Shown here: in pieces, positions 46,731-59,399 of the stretch
Layout of the letters: each line of letters begins with the position of its first letter
Numbering within the stretch: the stretch's first letter is position 1
DNA from: Cocos nucifera
Lineage: Eukaryota > Streptophyta > Magnoliopsida > Arecales > Arecaceae
Length of the DNA stretch: 64,000 nt
Assembly: GCA_006176705.1 (NCBI GenBank)
Contig: QRFJ01002088.1
Location: 62,001-126,000, forward strand
Reading direction: 5' to 3'
Translations under genes and position numbers: made by a program
The notes under the pieces: generated by a model
The model's input: the letters and a program-made list of their open reading frames with translations, nothing else
Databases searched by the model: none
What the model was told of the DNA's origin: nothing

Positions 46731-49217
46731 TGAAAGAAATATGCCCTAAAGCCAATCAATTTTTGGATTGTTCTTTATCTTCCAAACTCATGTAATGATA
46801 TTTTTTTTAAAATAAATAAAAATATTTATTTCATCATATGCAATATCTTATTATTTATTTAAGATTATGATAAACCCCATAAATTATGGCTATGGTTTTA
46901 GGATTATGATGAGATCATACCAGTGAGACCTAAAATCTTAAAACTCTAATTTAAATATTTCTAGTCGATGGGATATTGAGTTAGGGATCAATATTTTTCG
47001 ATAAGACTAGTACATTCTTTGTATGCTCGATTGAAAGGGTGATTGATCTCACAATAACTTATGTATGACACTAATACAAGAATGTGGGTGCTCGTTAGAG
47101 AATGAGTTCAATGAATTTATCCGAATCGAGAATATCTAATGGAGTCTTATCTACATGTCAATAGATGGTTCTCATAGTGGAATTTGTGCATATAATCCTT
47201 TGAACTAAAACTACCATAGAATCTTATATATATAAATTCATATTTTGGTTCATACTCATTCATGACTTAGTTATGTACAGGATGATCTGGATATGGTAGA
47301 TTATATATATGAAGGTTGAGAGTAGGTTAACATGGAATCGATCACTCCTGGTAAGAGGAAATAGCATCCTACCTGCTTCAAACAAATGATGATTCAGGAA
47401 GACTTTGATCAAAGCATGATGAAAATTAGAAATAGTTTATAATATTTTATTAAATAAATCATCATCATAAGATTGAAAGAAAAATGAATATGATATTGGG
47501 ATTGACATATTTTCATACCCAGAGTCATATTTAGGATGCAGGGAGATCGAAGGATCTAGTTGCATGGTAATTTTCACTGAAGGGTATTTTTGAAATTTCT
47601 ATCAAAATTTGACATCTTCCAAGAAGTCACGATACGTTGCTAATCGTCAATCATGTGTTGTGGGTTTGATCAAATTAAAATTTTAATTTGATCATTAAAT
47701 TAAAAAGTGTTCTAAATTAAGTCAAATTGGGTTGGCTAGTTTTGACCTAAATCAGTTTGGTTGAATTCTAACCAGATTAGGTCAAATCACACCCAGGCTC
47801 ACTATTGGTTAGATATGGAACCCAATGGGTTACACACAAAGAGAATTGATTAAGGATCTAATTGAATTAGACCATGTTTGTAAGATGAACATGCTAGCAC
47901 GTGTAGCAAACCCTAGCACCTAGATTCGAATTGGATTCGAATCGGCTTCCGATTTGGACTAATTAAGGTCCGATTTGAGCCAAATAGGATTTGGTCTTAA
48001 ATTGGATTAACCTAGACTGATTGGGCTTCAGTTAGGGTGCTACATACCTAAATCCCATGTGCTAGAGAGTCTCTCTATTGTGCGCGAAAAGTCTTTCATG
48101 CGCAAATAATTTTTGGCGCATGCAATTAGTTGGCGCCTATCTTCTCTGACTTTTTTCATTTGTTATGTTGCGTAAATTTTTTAAAATAGGCATGGACATC
48201 AGATATGGGGTGTAGAAGAGTCCTTCTGTAGATGAAATACTCTGTTATTATTTTGAGAAGGGACTCTTTGTCGCCTAGGAATACTTGCTGCCCAAGACTC
48301 CTTGCCGCCCTCTCATCCTTGACACCTCTTGGACCAAGTCAAAGTCCCTTGGGACTTTTTCTATTCAAAGTTCATCTACATGCCTTCTTGCTGAATGGGC
48401 ATCCCATTTTAAAGCCATTGGATGGCCTTTTTATCTGATCTAATGGATGAAAATGATGGCGCCAAGAATGAAATCCCATAACTCTTCATAAATAACTTAT
48501 GTAGAATTAGCCCGAGAGTCCTTCTGCTTTTAGGCACCTCTTGGACTAAGTCTACATGACATTATTATCTAATGAGGTGTGAGATTGGATAAAGGGGCAT
48601 GAGGTAATATTTTGAAAGGGTGCAAGAAAATGTGTTGGCACCCTTACGTACATTATAAATAAGGGTGCGCACCAAGAGTCTGGGAGGAGTGAAAATTATC
48701 TTTCTTTCTTACAAGTATTTTCTATTATCCAATTTTTTTTTCTTCCCTTATCTTATCCAGATTTTATCCTTATAAGGATAAGAAGTCATTTTAAGACAAA
48801 GGGATTAGGTAGAAAAAATTAAGAAGATAAGAAAAAAGAAAGAGAGGTAAGGAAAGACAAGGAAGGTGACATAAAGGCTAAAGTAAGATCTTGCCCATTT
48901 AATTAAAGTTCTTATTATTAGAATTTTAATTATATAAATCAAAGGTGCTAGTGTCTTGATCAAGACTTTGTGTGGATCAACGTTGGAGGGTGAACATGTG
49001 GGCACCTGGTGGAACCCCCGACGGGCTGCTGCCGGCAATTAGGGACAATTTAGGGTTAAGTGATAACAGGTATGTTCTAATACCTTTTTTTATATTACAA
49101 ATGCATATTATATGATTTAATTACTAATAAGGAGATCCTAGGGTTTGGGTTTGGTTTGTATGATTTCTTATTTTTGCTTTGAAATCTGTGCTTTCATCCT
49201 GTTGACCATTCTTATCA
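46731..49217 (+). repeat. Copia B 3' LTR
   Basis: 2487 bp from TGAAAGAAATATGCCC to ...CTTATCA. It contains the hairpin at 47091-47106 and a part near 48600-49200 that matches the 5' LTR at 41041-41697. The minus-strand open frame at 48805-49038 also appears at 41284-41484 and reflects LTR sequence, not a gene. Confidence 0.93.
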
Positions 49218-50024
49218 GAGTCTCATTTCCTTCTCCCATCCTCTCTACTCCCTGGCACTCTTCTGCCTGATTTTCATCATGCTCACCGCCTTCTCGCCAT
49301 TCTCAGTCGACTTAGATCAGCTTTCCAATCCTTTTGTTTGAGCATTCGCACTTCTTCAATTTCTTGCTCTTTCAGTTTTCTCTAGGGAGTCTCTATATTT
49401 GATTTTTCTTGATTTTTGGAGATTTTTTTGATATTTATTTTGATCCGTATGTCTTCCAAAACCTCTCAATCTGCTGGTTCGCGGAGCTCATCCGGACCAA
49501 CCATCTTAGACCCCGCTCCTCTAGCCGAGGTTAATCCTAGGAGTATGTCCCATCAGTCTTTCATCCTGGATAACATTTCTTCTATCCTTACTTCGAATGA
49601 CCTCTCCCTGATTAGGATATAGTATGATATCCCATCAAAGTATGACCTTGAACTCTTTGGGTCAAGCGACCATGCTAGTTCTCCTCCAGTCGGTCAGTTT
49701 TGTCTGTACTTGGAAGCCTTGCGTGCCGAGCTTCGACTTTCACTTTCATCTTTCGTTGTGGTGCTTTCTCACTTTTTGAACATTTTTTTTGCTTTTGTCG
49801 TACCAAAATCCTTTCGATTTGTAATTGGCTTTCTTTCTCTTTGTCATCTGACCAAAGTTCGATCAACTATCTCATTCTTTCAAAATTTTTACACCTTCAA
49901 ACACCATCCTTTCATCAAGGATTGGTGGTACTTCTTCCCCAGTTTGATAAGAAGGGATTACTGAAAGGTGCTCCTTCTTTCATTCATAACTAGAAGAAGA
50001 AGTACTTTTTCATCCGATGCCTGA
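49218..50024 (+). pseudogene. Antisense ORF of the second Tat-like element, 5' part
   Basis: Homologous to the minus-strand ORF at 4353-3514. A CT-rich leader (49218-49448) precedes ATG 49449-49451. The first segment includes SFILDNISSILTSNDLSLIR and stops at 49620-49622. The next, in another frame (49710-49964), is the gypsy-type transposon domain with LRLSLSSFVVVLSHFLNIFF and FYTFKHHPFIKDWWYFF. It is cut at 50024 by the Athila-like LTR. Its plus orientation is what a minus-oriented element would show, so it pairs with the inverted LTR at 12053-13007. The copia B nest was inserted between them. Its function is unknown and it is dead. Confidence 0.7.
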
Positions 50025-51693
50025 TGATAGATCACGATACCATCGTTAAAATATCATAATTATTAATTTAATCTAACTTCTTAAAATAATTAAAAGTACG
50101 TAGATAGCAGTGAGTCGAATCGAATCCATAGGAAAGGTAGTGTTTTAGATTTAAAATCTTTGATTTTATAAAAGAAAAAGAGAGATTTTGAAAAAAAATT
50201 AAAGTCAAAAATTAAAAGCAGAATTTAAACAATGCAGAAAAATAAACTTGGTACTAGGATCTACTATTTAGATCTTAGCATCTACTTGCAGTAAAATAAA
50301 AAGCAATAACTAAAGTATAAAAATTAAATTACAATAAAAATAAAGAGCATGAAATAAATATTATATTAATTAAAAAGTTCATAATTTAAATACATAAAAT
50401 TTAAAAGGAAAAAAAAAAGAAATTAAAAATTAAAATAGGCTGATCTCTGATCTTGGATCGACGTTGGCATAAAGATGGTATAGAAGCCCAACTCTTCCTC
50501 TCAGCACCAGTTGCCTCAAAGTAGCCGTTAAACAAAACCTGGCTCTATCCTGTACCAAAGCTTCACCTTAATTGAAGATAATGAATTCTGGAGGTCTGGA
50601 GTCTTATTTTACAGGTGTTGGAGGGTTGGAGGATTTGTTGCTGGGCAATGTAGGACTAAGGAGAAATTTTAATCATCAAAATTGAAGAAATTCTAATGAA
50701 AATTGGATTAAAAAGAATTCTGAATGAATCATGTTGCTTTGAGTGAAATTTGGCCATCAGATGGGATCAAATGGTCCAAAATATATCAAAATTGGATGTG
50801 TATAAGCCCAAATCAAGTCGGATTAAGTTCTGACCATTCGATCATGTTAATCAAGTGGAAATCTTGTCGTTGATCGAAGTTCTAGGTGTTTTAATCAAGT
50901 TGAGAGCATCTTAGACCGTCGGATCTATCCACCATCCGATCGTCCATTTGGTGAAGTCTGAAACCAAATCAAATAAGAAATAAACAGCAGCTGTTGGATC
51001 ATCTTTTGAGCTAAATCTAGCCATTAGATCGAACACTAGATGGCTCCTGACCGTCGGATTGCTCTATATGAGAGTTGGGAAATCGAATCAAAGCTGGAAA
51101 CCACCCTGGTCATTGGATCTTCACCGACAGTGACCACGGCCATTGGATCATGCATTACTGTGCTTATGGACCATATAGACCGACTGCACTATACACCGCA
51201 ATGAATTAGCGCTTGACTTCGCCACTTGAAATTATGAAAATACCCCATGAGCAGCGATAATTTTTTATAAACCCTTAAGGGTCTAGGTCCACCACGTGGC
51301 AGGCTCTGATTAGCTGACCTTTGCTGAGCTGGCGATCCATGCTTGGTTTCATGGACCAGCTAATCAGCTTCTATGGCTGAGTAGGCTTTAACGGCCTAGC
51401 TTGGCTTGGTGGCTTAACTTGCGAAGCCGGCTGAGCTTTTTTTTTTTATTTTAATTTCTTTTTAAAATTCATATCTAGTTCATTTTAGCTTTGATTTACT
51501 TCAAACTTATTTTGTTATGATCAACAAAATGAGCTCTTTTCATTGATAATAATATTTTATTTTTTAATTATTTTTTAATTAATAAAAATATTAATTTCTT
51601 AAAAATATGTATAAATTGATTATTAATTCTTAAAAATAAATATAAATTAATTGATAAATTAATGCTTTTATTGATGAATTATGGTACTTATCA
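50025..51693 (-). repeat. Athila-like element 2, 3' LTR
   Basis: 1669 bp, TGATAGATCACGATAC...GGTACTTATCA on the plus strand, orientation minus. It carries repeated GGCCATTGGATC/GACCGTCGGAT motifs at about 50750-51180, as in the young Athila LTR. Its pair is at 56561-57972. Confidence 0.88.
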
Positions 51694-52900
51694 CACCTCC
51701 TAACTTAAGCTTTGCTCATCCTCAAGTAAAGAAAGAATTTAGTTTTAGATACCTTTTAACTTTAGAGTTTTGAATTTTACCTAAGCAATTTTCAAAATGG
51801 CCATTGATGTTCAATAGAGCATAAGTGAGGTATGTCATTGGAGTATTAATACTTATCAATATAAAAATTAAGTAAAGAACATCAAATTTTTTTGAACCTT
51901 TTCTAAATCATCCTACTTTTATCTCTGATTTGTCTAAACTTTCATATGGACAAGTGTATTGCTACTTTCGCCATTCATTTATTGATTTTTATTTTTACAT
52001 TGCCTACTTTTTGATGCAAATATCATTGCTTACTTAAACAATAGGACCTAGTTACTTGGTGAAAAATCAATAACTTTTTTTAACATTATACCACTATTGA
52101 GTGTCTTAACCCCTTAAGCTTTCTATTTGATCCATGTAGCGAGTCTTGGGCCAATGACTCCCAAACCAGTTGGCTTTAGTCACTAGGTATAGAATATCCC
52201 TTGGTTTTATTAATTCGAATCAAACAAGCTATGAATTAAGACTAGCTTTACAATGAGCTTCTTTATCCTTCCCATCTTTTGATGCGAAACTCAATGCTTG
52301 CTTAGGCAAAGAGGCCGATTACTCAGTAAGAAGTACTTGAAAACTATTTTATTTTAATAATTTTTTTTATATGAAGAAACATATAGTTATCCTACACAAG
52401 CCCATAAAAAGTAGATTTTTTGTTGATGGTAGTAAAAAAAAAATTAGAAATGCTTAAAGAAAAAACTTTTTATATTTTAGACTTAACTCTTTATTGAATT
52501 TTTTTAATACTTGATCTCTCAATATCTCATAAATTCTCTAATATATGCATCAATTTTTTTAAAAAAAAGCTTAGTTCAACTCAATTTTTAAGCATAGTTG
52601 GATGTCTAAATACTAAATACTAACTTCTTTGAGGACTAAAAAAAATTAAAAAAAATTATTATTCTCCCCCCAACTTAATCGACATTGTCCTCAATGGAGA
52701 AGAAAAAATAAAGGATGCAATAAAGAACATGAAAGAATACACCTGACTTAGTATATTTTTGGTCCAGCACATGCCTTTAAAAATTTGGGCTCTCCCTCTA
52801 ACTTATTCAACATGTCCTAAAAAAATAAACTTAAAAAATAATTAGATGAAAGAAAACTAAATATTGGGTTGCCTCCCAATAAGCTTTAAGTTTACCATCT
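51694..52900 (-). other. Polypurine tract and 3' internal region of Athila-like element 2
   Basis: In sense GTTAGGAGGTG (51704-51694) precedes the LTR start. The rest is AT-rich with a CTTGCTTAGGCAAA-like phrase repeated at about 52030 and 52295. No pol domains are seen on either strand, so this element also lacks reverse transcriptase. Confidence 0.7.
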
Positions 52901-54951
52901 TCAGCAAGACACAAAATAGCTTACTATCCTGTATCAAATATTGGATTGACAATTTTCAATGGTTTTGGATTGCCAATTTTAGAAAGTTGATTTATAATCC
53001 CATTATTGATATATTCATTGTTAATTTTGGGAAGATAGTTTATAACCCCATTCTCAGATCCTTGTTTGTCAAGAATTTCTCCTATTTGTTCTTCTAAAAT
53101 ACTCTTGAATTGAGTTTTTGTATTAGGAGTTAAGTTTAATGTAATGGGTGCTGAAAGGGTCGCTAAAGATGGATTTAATTCTGGAGGTAAATTAATATAA
53201 TCTTGCTTAAATAACTCCATTAGCTTTTTATTGTATGCCTCTTGACTTTTACATGAAGAACTGGCTTCTAGGATTGAATGGAACAGGACATTAGGTTTAT
53301 AGGACCCTGGTAAATCATCTGCTCTCTTCTTTTCTATGTCTATCTCATTTAAACTAAAACCAACATTAGTACTAGTTCTGGGCTTAGATTCTTCTATGTG
53401 GTTAGTCTCAATACTAACATTTTCTTCAATATTTTTATCTTAGCTAGCATTAGTACTAGCCTCTCTCACCTGGTCTTGGTATGGGTCCATAAGAATCTTA
53501 TAGCTTTTAAGTTCAGAAATTACTTTAGCATTCGCTAATTGGGGATTCTTAGGTGGGACATTAGATTGATAATTTAGTCCAAGTGATTAGTGGACAATGG
53601 GTGGGTTGTTTATATGAATCAATTGGCTCGGTAATCAACCTAGTTCTCTCTTCATATTAGACTCAGCTAATTATTCTATTTGTGCTTCTAGCCTAGCGAT
53701 AGATTTTTGTTGAGTCAAAATTAATTATTAAAGTTGGTTAAATATATCGTCATCTAGATTGGTCTATTGAGAAGGTAGATATGATGACCAATTATAAAGC
53801 AATGGCTGAGTGGACTAACTAGGCTGACCATTATTATAGGCATAATTTTGATATTGGGGTCTATTTTGATAGTTTTGGATAGATAAAATTTGGGTCTGAG
53901 CCTGAATCTATTGAGGTATCCAAGAAAAATTATGGTGGTTGCTCCAATTAGAGTTATATAAATTTAAAAATGGATCATTAATCAGCTTGGAGTAGCATTG
54001 AACAACTTGGACTTGTTCTTGGATAAAAGATGAAAATTGTGCATCCATCGGACATTCACTCACATTATGGGTTGGGCTAGCACGGATTGAATAAATCTTC
54101 TGATAATTAGAAGATGGTATGAATTGTGCAGGAGATTGTTGACTTAGAATTAGGACTTGATCTAACTTCTAAGCAATAAGGTTGACTTTATCTAATTTTT
54201 GGGCTATTAGGTTCAGGTCGGCCTTAGAATTAGATTCTAGATGTTTGATCTCATACATTCCTGCCCAATTTTTATGAGAAATTGATCTTTCATAAGAGGA
54301 TAATGAGGCATGGTTAATCAAATTTTCACTTAGAGTTTCAAATAGTGTGTAAGCTTCATCCTCACTTTTGCTCATAAATGCACCTCCATAGGATGCATCT
54401 ACCATTTATCTATTTTCTCCTCCTAATCCTTCATAGAAAGCTTGGATAATTTGCCACTTAGATAGACTATGGTGTGGGCATTTTCTAATAAGTTTCTTAA
54501 GTTCCTCCCATGACTCGTGAATTTGTTCTTCTAGAAGCTAAGCAAATCCGGTGATAGCTCGCCTCATAATGTTGGTTCGGCTTATGAGATAATTTTTTTT
54601 AAGAAATTCACTTTGTAATTCAGCCCAAGTTTTAATTGGTATTCCTATTATCCCAAGCCAGTACTTGACTTTATCTTTTAATAATAAAAAAAATAAAATT
54701 AGTCTAAGGACATCCTCAGTTAAATTTTGAATCCTTATCGTAGAGTAGATTTCTAAAAACTCATCCAGATGCTTATAAGGATCTTTGTTGGTATTTCTAT
54801 AGAAAGATGGGAGCATCTGGATTATGGTTGGCTTGATCTCATAGTGGGTAGCATGAATTTTAGGTAATTAGATACAAGTTGATGGATTATAGGTGAAAGA
54901 AATAAAGTATTCCTTCATTTATCTAAGTGGTTTTTTAAAATTTTTAGTCAT
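52901..54951 (-). pseudogene. Gag/linker remnant of Athila-like element 2
   Basis: Minus-strand start ATG at 54951-54949, with an early stop. Gag core patch at 54816-54538 (PYKHLDEFLEIYSTIRIQ, then LLLKDKVKYWLGIIGIPIKTW) matches the Athila Gag core at equivalent positions. Patch 54405-54169 (GAFMSKSEDEAYTLFETLSE) matches its next part. Patch 53220-52924 is Asn/Pro-rich linker. Many stops lie between. A Lys/Asn-rich composition and the lack of a zinc knuckle or protease motif show advanced decay. Confidence 0.7.
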
Positions 54952-56280
54952 TTATTTATTTAGGTTTAATATGGTTCAGCCATTTAATTTTATGATTGGA
55001 TTCAAGTACGTCAGGTAAAGTAGTTTTCTATCGTGTATGTATTAGTGCAACCCTAATGTATGGTTCAAAATTTTTTAAAAATTTTTTATTATTTTTTATA
55101 TTTTTTATTATTTTATTATTTTTAATTTATTTAATATTTTAAACTTTTTTATTATTTTATTTATTTAATTATTTAATTTAATTTAATTATTATTTTTAAT
55201 AATTTTTTAGTTAGTTTAGTTTAATTTAATTTTTAATTTAATTTAATTTTTATTTTATTTTATTTTTAAAGGGGAAAGAAGAAAAAAAGAAAAAAAAGTT
55301 CTAAAGAAGAGGTCCTAAGGAGTCCTAGAGATAAGAAGAGAGAGAAGAATTAGTTTTAATTAGGTTTAATGTTGGTTAGCAATCAAGTTGGTTCATCAAT
55401 TCTGACTAAGGGTTATCCTAGATCTAGACAGCTCCTAACTGTCAAGGTCATCTTTAAGCCCTCCAAGTGTAGGATCAATCAATCAACTGGCTAGATAAGT
55501 GTAAAATTGGTGGGGGTCCTCCTGTTACTTGCCTTAGATATCAATTATACTTGATCAGGTAAGCTAACCGAATCAATTAAGTAACCACCTTTCTTTGAGC
55601 TCAATCATTCTTGAACCACTTTTCTTAGACACCAGTTAAGTTGACTAACCCTAATCCGATCTAACTTTTAGGATTCCTTATCCTATTGAGCTCGAGTTCT
55701 TAGGACTGATGTTTAATTAATTTTAATTTAAAGGCTTAGATCAATGCAGGATATTGGTTAGTTATTTATGGGCCAAGGAAGGGTGATCAAATCCCCACCT
55801 TATCTTATTTAATTGGGTATTGCCCTTAAGTTGATTTAATATGAATATGCATAAAAAAAAAATTCAAGCAAGTGGTTCTATGCAATTTAAACTAGATGCA
55901 TGCAACTAATTAAAGTTGAGATGCTCACCTTGTCCCAGTGATCACCAAAAAAAAAATAAAACTAATATGATGCTTGCTCTCAGCAGTTAGGGTTTTTAAT
56001 TTTGTCATGAAGCTTTTAATTAGGTTTAAGTGGATATTTTTTTAAAATTAATTTAAAAATAAAAAAAAGAGATCTAAGGTTAGGATTGATCTCACCAAAT
56101 AAGATTAGATAATTTTTTTTTCTTAATTTTTTTCTTCTTTTATCTCTTTTTCTATAAAATAAATAAAAAAAGTTAGTAAACAATATTTATAAAAAAATTA
56201 TTTATTATTAATTTACAAAAAAATAAAGAAATCAACAAAAAATAATATCTATTCCTTCTATGACACCAGCCCCAAAAACT
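54952..56280. other. Leader of Athila-like element 2, low complexity
   Basis: AT-rich sequence with a (TTTA/TTTTATTA)n-like tract at about 55075-55265. No gene is seen. Towards 56260-56280 a degraded primer-site-like GACACCAGCCCCAAAAACT precedes an LTR-end copy. Confidence 0.6.
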
Positions 56281-56560
56281 TGATAGATCATGATACCATC
56301 ATTAAAATATCATAATTATCAGTTTAATCCGACTTCAATTTTGTTTTTAAAATCTCTGTTTTCCTTTTGTAAAATTAAAGATTTTAAATCTAAAATACTA
56401 CCTTCCTTGTGGATTCGACTTGACTTACTGCTATCTACGTACTTTTAATTATTGTAAGAAGTCAGATTAAAATAATAAATATGATATATTAATGATGGCA
56501 TCACGATCTATCTATCATGTGGGCGACTCAGGTTCGATCTTTGGCAACGGTGCCAAAACT
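56281..56560. repeat. LTR-end palindrome with a tRNA-Asp 3' half
   Basis: 56281-56335 copies the outer 55 bp of the adjacent LTR in the same direction. 56336-56515 copies about 180 bp of it in reverse. 56511-56555 then reads like the last 45 nt of plant tRNA-Asp, from the anticodon loop to CCA: 34 of 45 positions agree with the plant consensus as I recall it, and all 11 differences are transitions. AAACT then leads to the LTR at 56561. Athila primer sites normally retain only about 17-20 nt of the tRNA. Confidence 0.75.
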
Positions 56561-57972
56561 TGATAGATCACGATACAGTCATTAAAATATCATAATTATT
56601 AGTTTAATCTAACTTTTTAAAATAATTAAAAGTACATAGATAGTAGTGAGTTGGATCGAATCCATAGGAAAGGTAGTGTTTTAGATTTGAAATCTTTGAT
56701 TTTACAAAAGAAAAAAAGAGATTTTGAAAAAAAAATTGACGTCAAAATTTAAAAGCAAAATTTAAATAGTATAGAAAAATAAACTTGATACTAGGATCTA
56801 CTATTTAAATCTTAGCATCTACTTGCAGTAAAATAAAGAGCAATAATTAAAGTGCAAAAATTAAATTGCACTAAAAATAAAGAGCATGAAATTAAAGAGC
56901 ATAAAAATAAATATTACATTAAATAAAAAGTTCATAATTTAAATACATAAAATTTTAAAAAAAAATTAAAAATTAAAATACGCTAATCTTTGATCTTGGA
57001 TCGATGTTGGCAGAAAGATGGTGTAGAAGTTCAGCTCTTCCATTCGGCACTAGTTGCCTTGAAGCTGTCGTTAACCAAAGCCTAGCTCTATCCTGTACTA
57101 AAGCTTCATCTTAATCAAAGATAATGAATTCTGAAGGCTTGGAGTTTTATTTATAGGTGTTGGAGGGTTGGAGGATTTGTTGTTGGGCAACGTAGGACTA
57201 AGGGGAAATTTTAATCATCAAAATTGAAGAAATCCTGATGAAGATTGAATTAAAAAAATTCTAGATGAATTCTGTTACTTTGACTGAAATCTAGCCGTCA
57301 GATGGGATCAAATGGTCTAAAAAATTCCAAAATTTAATGTGTATAAGCCTAGATCAGGTCGAATTAAGTTCTAGCCATCCGATCACATTAATCAAGAAGA
57401 AATCTTGCTATTGATTGGAGTGCCGGGTGTTTTAATCAAGTCGGGAGCTTCCTGGACCATCGGATCACTGCTTGGAGCACTTTCCGCCATTCGATCATGC
57501 ATCTGGTGACGTTTGAAACCAAATCAAACAAGAAATAAACACCAATCATTGAATCATCTTCTGGGCTAAATCTGGCCATTAGATCGAACACTAGATGGCT
57601 CCTGACCGTCGGATTGCACTATATGAGAGCTGGAAAATCGAATCAAAGCTGGAACCCACCATGGCCATTGGATCTTCACTAGCAGTGACCACAACTATTG
57701 GATTATGCATTACTATGCTCATGGACCGCATAGACCGGCTGTATCGCACACTGCAACGAATCAGTGCTTGTCTTTGCCACTTGAAATGATGAAAATACCT
57801 TGTGAGCCATGATAATTTTTTATAAACCCTTAAGTGTCTAGGTCCACCACATGGTAGGCTCCAATTTGCTAACCTCTGCTGAGATGGTGGTTCATGCTTG
57901 GTTTCGTAGACCAACTGACTGACTACTGTGGCTGAGTTGGCTTTGACGGCCTGGCTTGGCTTTGTTGTTCCT
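56561..57972 (-). repeat. Athila-like element 2, 5' LTR, truncated
   Basis: Co-linear with 50025 to about 51410 of the left LTR. It breaks near 57972, so the sense start of the LTR is missing. The open frames at 57591-57992 are in LTR sequence and have no known protein. Confidence 0.85.
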
Positions 57973-58186
57973 ATGGCTGCTCGGAGCAACAACCGTAGAT
58001 CCGATCTCTTGTATATACCTGGGTGTTAATCCAGCAAACTGAAAAAGATCTAAGAAAGATGAAAGAATCTAGGGTTTTGGTGTTGGAACCAGAGAAAAGA
58101 GAGAAGAGAGTTAGGGAGAAAAGCTCAAATGCATTTCTTCTATTGTAAAAGTTACAATGTCCTGGTTTATATACCCTAGAGTTCCC
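57973..58186 (-). repeat. Unassigned fragment, possibly a copia LTR
   Basis: About 214 bp unlike its neighbours. On the minus strand it has GGGTATATAAACC (near 58170-58182), then CATTGTAAC and a CT-rich stretch, then CAGTTTGCTGGATTAACACCCAGG, the general look of an LTR from TATA box into the RNA start. No second copy is in the window. Confidence 0.35.
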
Positions 58187-59399
58187 ACTAAAGGAAAATC
58201 TTGATTTTTCGGGTCAGATTTGTTCAGATCTGATTGGATCAAGAGGCATGTTTCAAAAATTTTTTCTTAGATCCTAATCAGATCTAACACTTTTCAGGTC
58301 TAATTTTATGATTTGATAAATAAAAAAATAAAATAAAATTAATTTTGAATTAATTTTACCTTGATTCTGGGTAATCGGATTACCCATTGATGATCCTACC
58401 GAAGCCCTAAGGTTCTGGATCTAGCCATGCAAGCGCCTGGCCTCTACCAGTATCCACTCGGGCAGGATCTGGAGATCTTCTCCTTCTCTTTCTTTTCTTC
58501 AAAAATTAGATCTGGATCTAATTTGGAGGATCTTTAAAACTTCTTCTGAAGATCACCCATCGTCTCTGCAGCAGTGCTGCCTTCTTCCTTTTTTGTCAGC
58601 CTTTTCTTGCCGACTCGCACTAATCTGATGGCCCAACTTCCTTGGGTGTGGAGAGGAGAGAGAAGGGCTAGATGGTGGCATGGAGAAGGGAGAGGGGCAG
58701 CCGTGGGGTATGGCTAAGAGGAAGAGCTCTAAAAAATGGGTGCAGATGGGATCTTTTTATAGACTCTGCTATGCCATGCAGTGTGCATCACCCCGGCCAA
58801 TCACGTTGCTTCATGCAATCAAATCTAAATCTGATTGATAAGATAACATCACTTGATCCAATCAGATGAGAGACCCACAGGTTCATTCTTAGATGGCGCC
58901 TAAGACTGATCAAAGTAGATACCCAAGGGCCACCTAAGTAGAAACCAAGAAGCAACCTAGAGTCCCATCCATATGGGACTCCAGCATCCCTATATATGGG
59001 CGCACGCCATCCTAGGTGTGTGCCCCCTTCTTTTCAATTCTCAAAGAGGAGACAAGCCCCTATCTGCTCTCCAATAAGTGCATGACACATGGGCAGATGT
59101 CCAAGGGTCAAAGGTCAATGTTTGACCAAGTCAAAGTATAAGAATTAGCAGGTGACGGAAAATAGCAGGTGTTGTCTCAAATTTATCTCATAAATTAAGA
59201 CAATCCTTTTCTGACTTGGACAAGCTCCAATCAGATCAGGTAAAGGTACCTGAGTGAGCACAAACTCATTTGGCTCAGTCGAGACAACTTCTGAGATTGA
59301 AAAAAGAGAACGTTAGGCTCAATCGTGTGCTAGCATGATTTCCTTGAACCTAATTGAATCTTATTCAAATCAATTGAACTGGATTAGTCCAATTGATGA
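58187..59399 (-). repeat. Copia A-family LTR fragment, inverted
   Basis: Reverse complement of the last ~1.2 kb of the copia A LTR. The left edge is the LTR end (TAAAGGAAAATC..., ancestral TGAAGG). It passes through the TATA region at about 58755-58765 and stops at CCAATTGATGA (59399), equivalent to about 15627 in the 5' LTR. It lacks the first ~1.1 kb. It gives an uninterrupted view of the site where Athila entered copia A. The short plus-strand ORF at 58672-58869 is LTR sequence. Confidence 0.88.

Noticed and set aside
56511..56555. A functional tRNA-Asp gene
   Set aside because: Only the 3' half is present, with disrupted stems and an encoded CCA end, and it is placed exactly at a retrotransposon primer site.
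57591..57992. 133-aa minus-strand frame
   Set aside because: Falls inside the truncated Athila-like 5' LTR. The matching region of the other LTR is not open, and no motif is seen.
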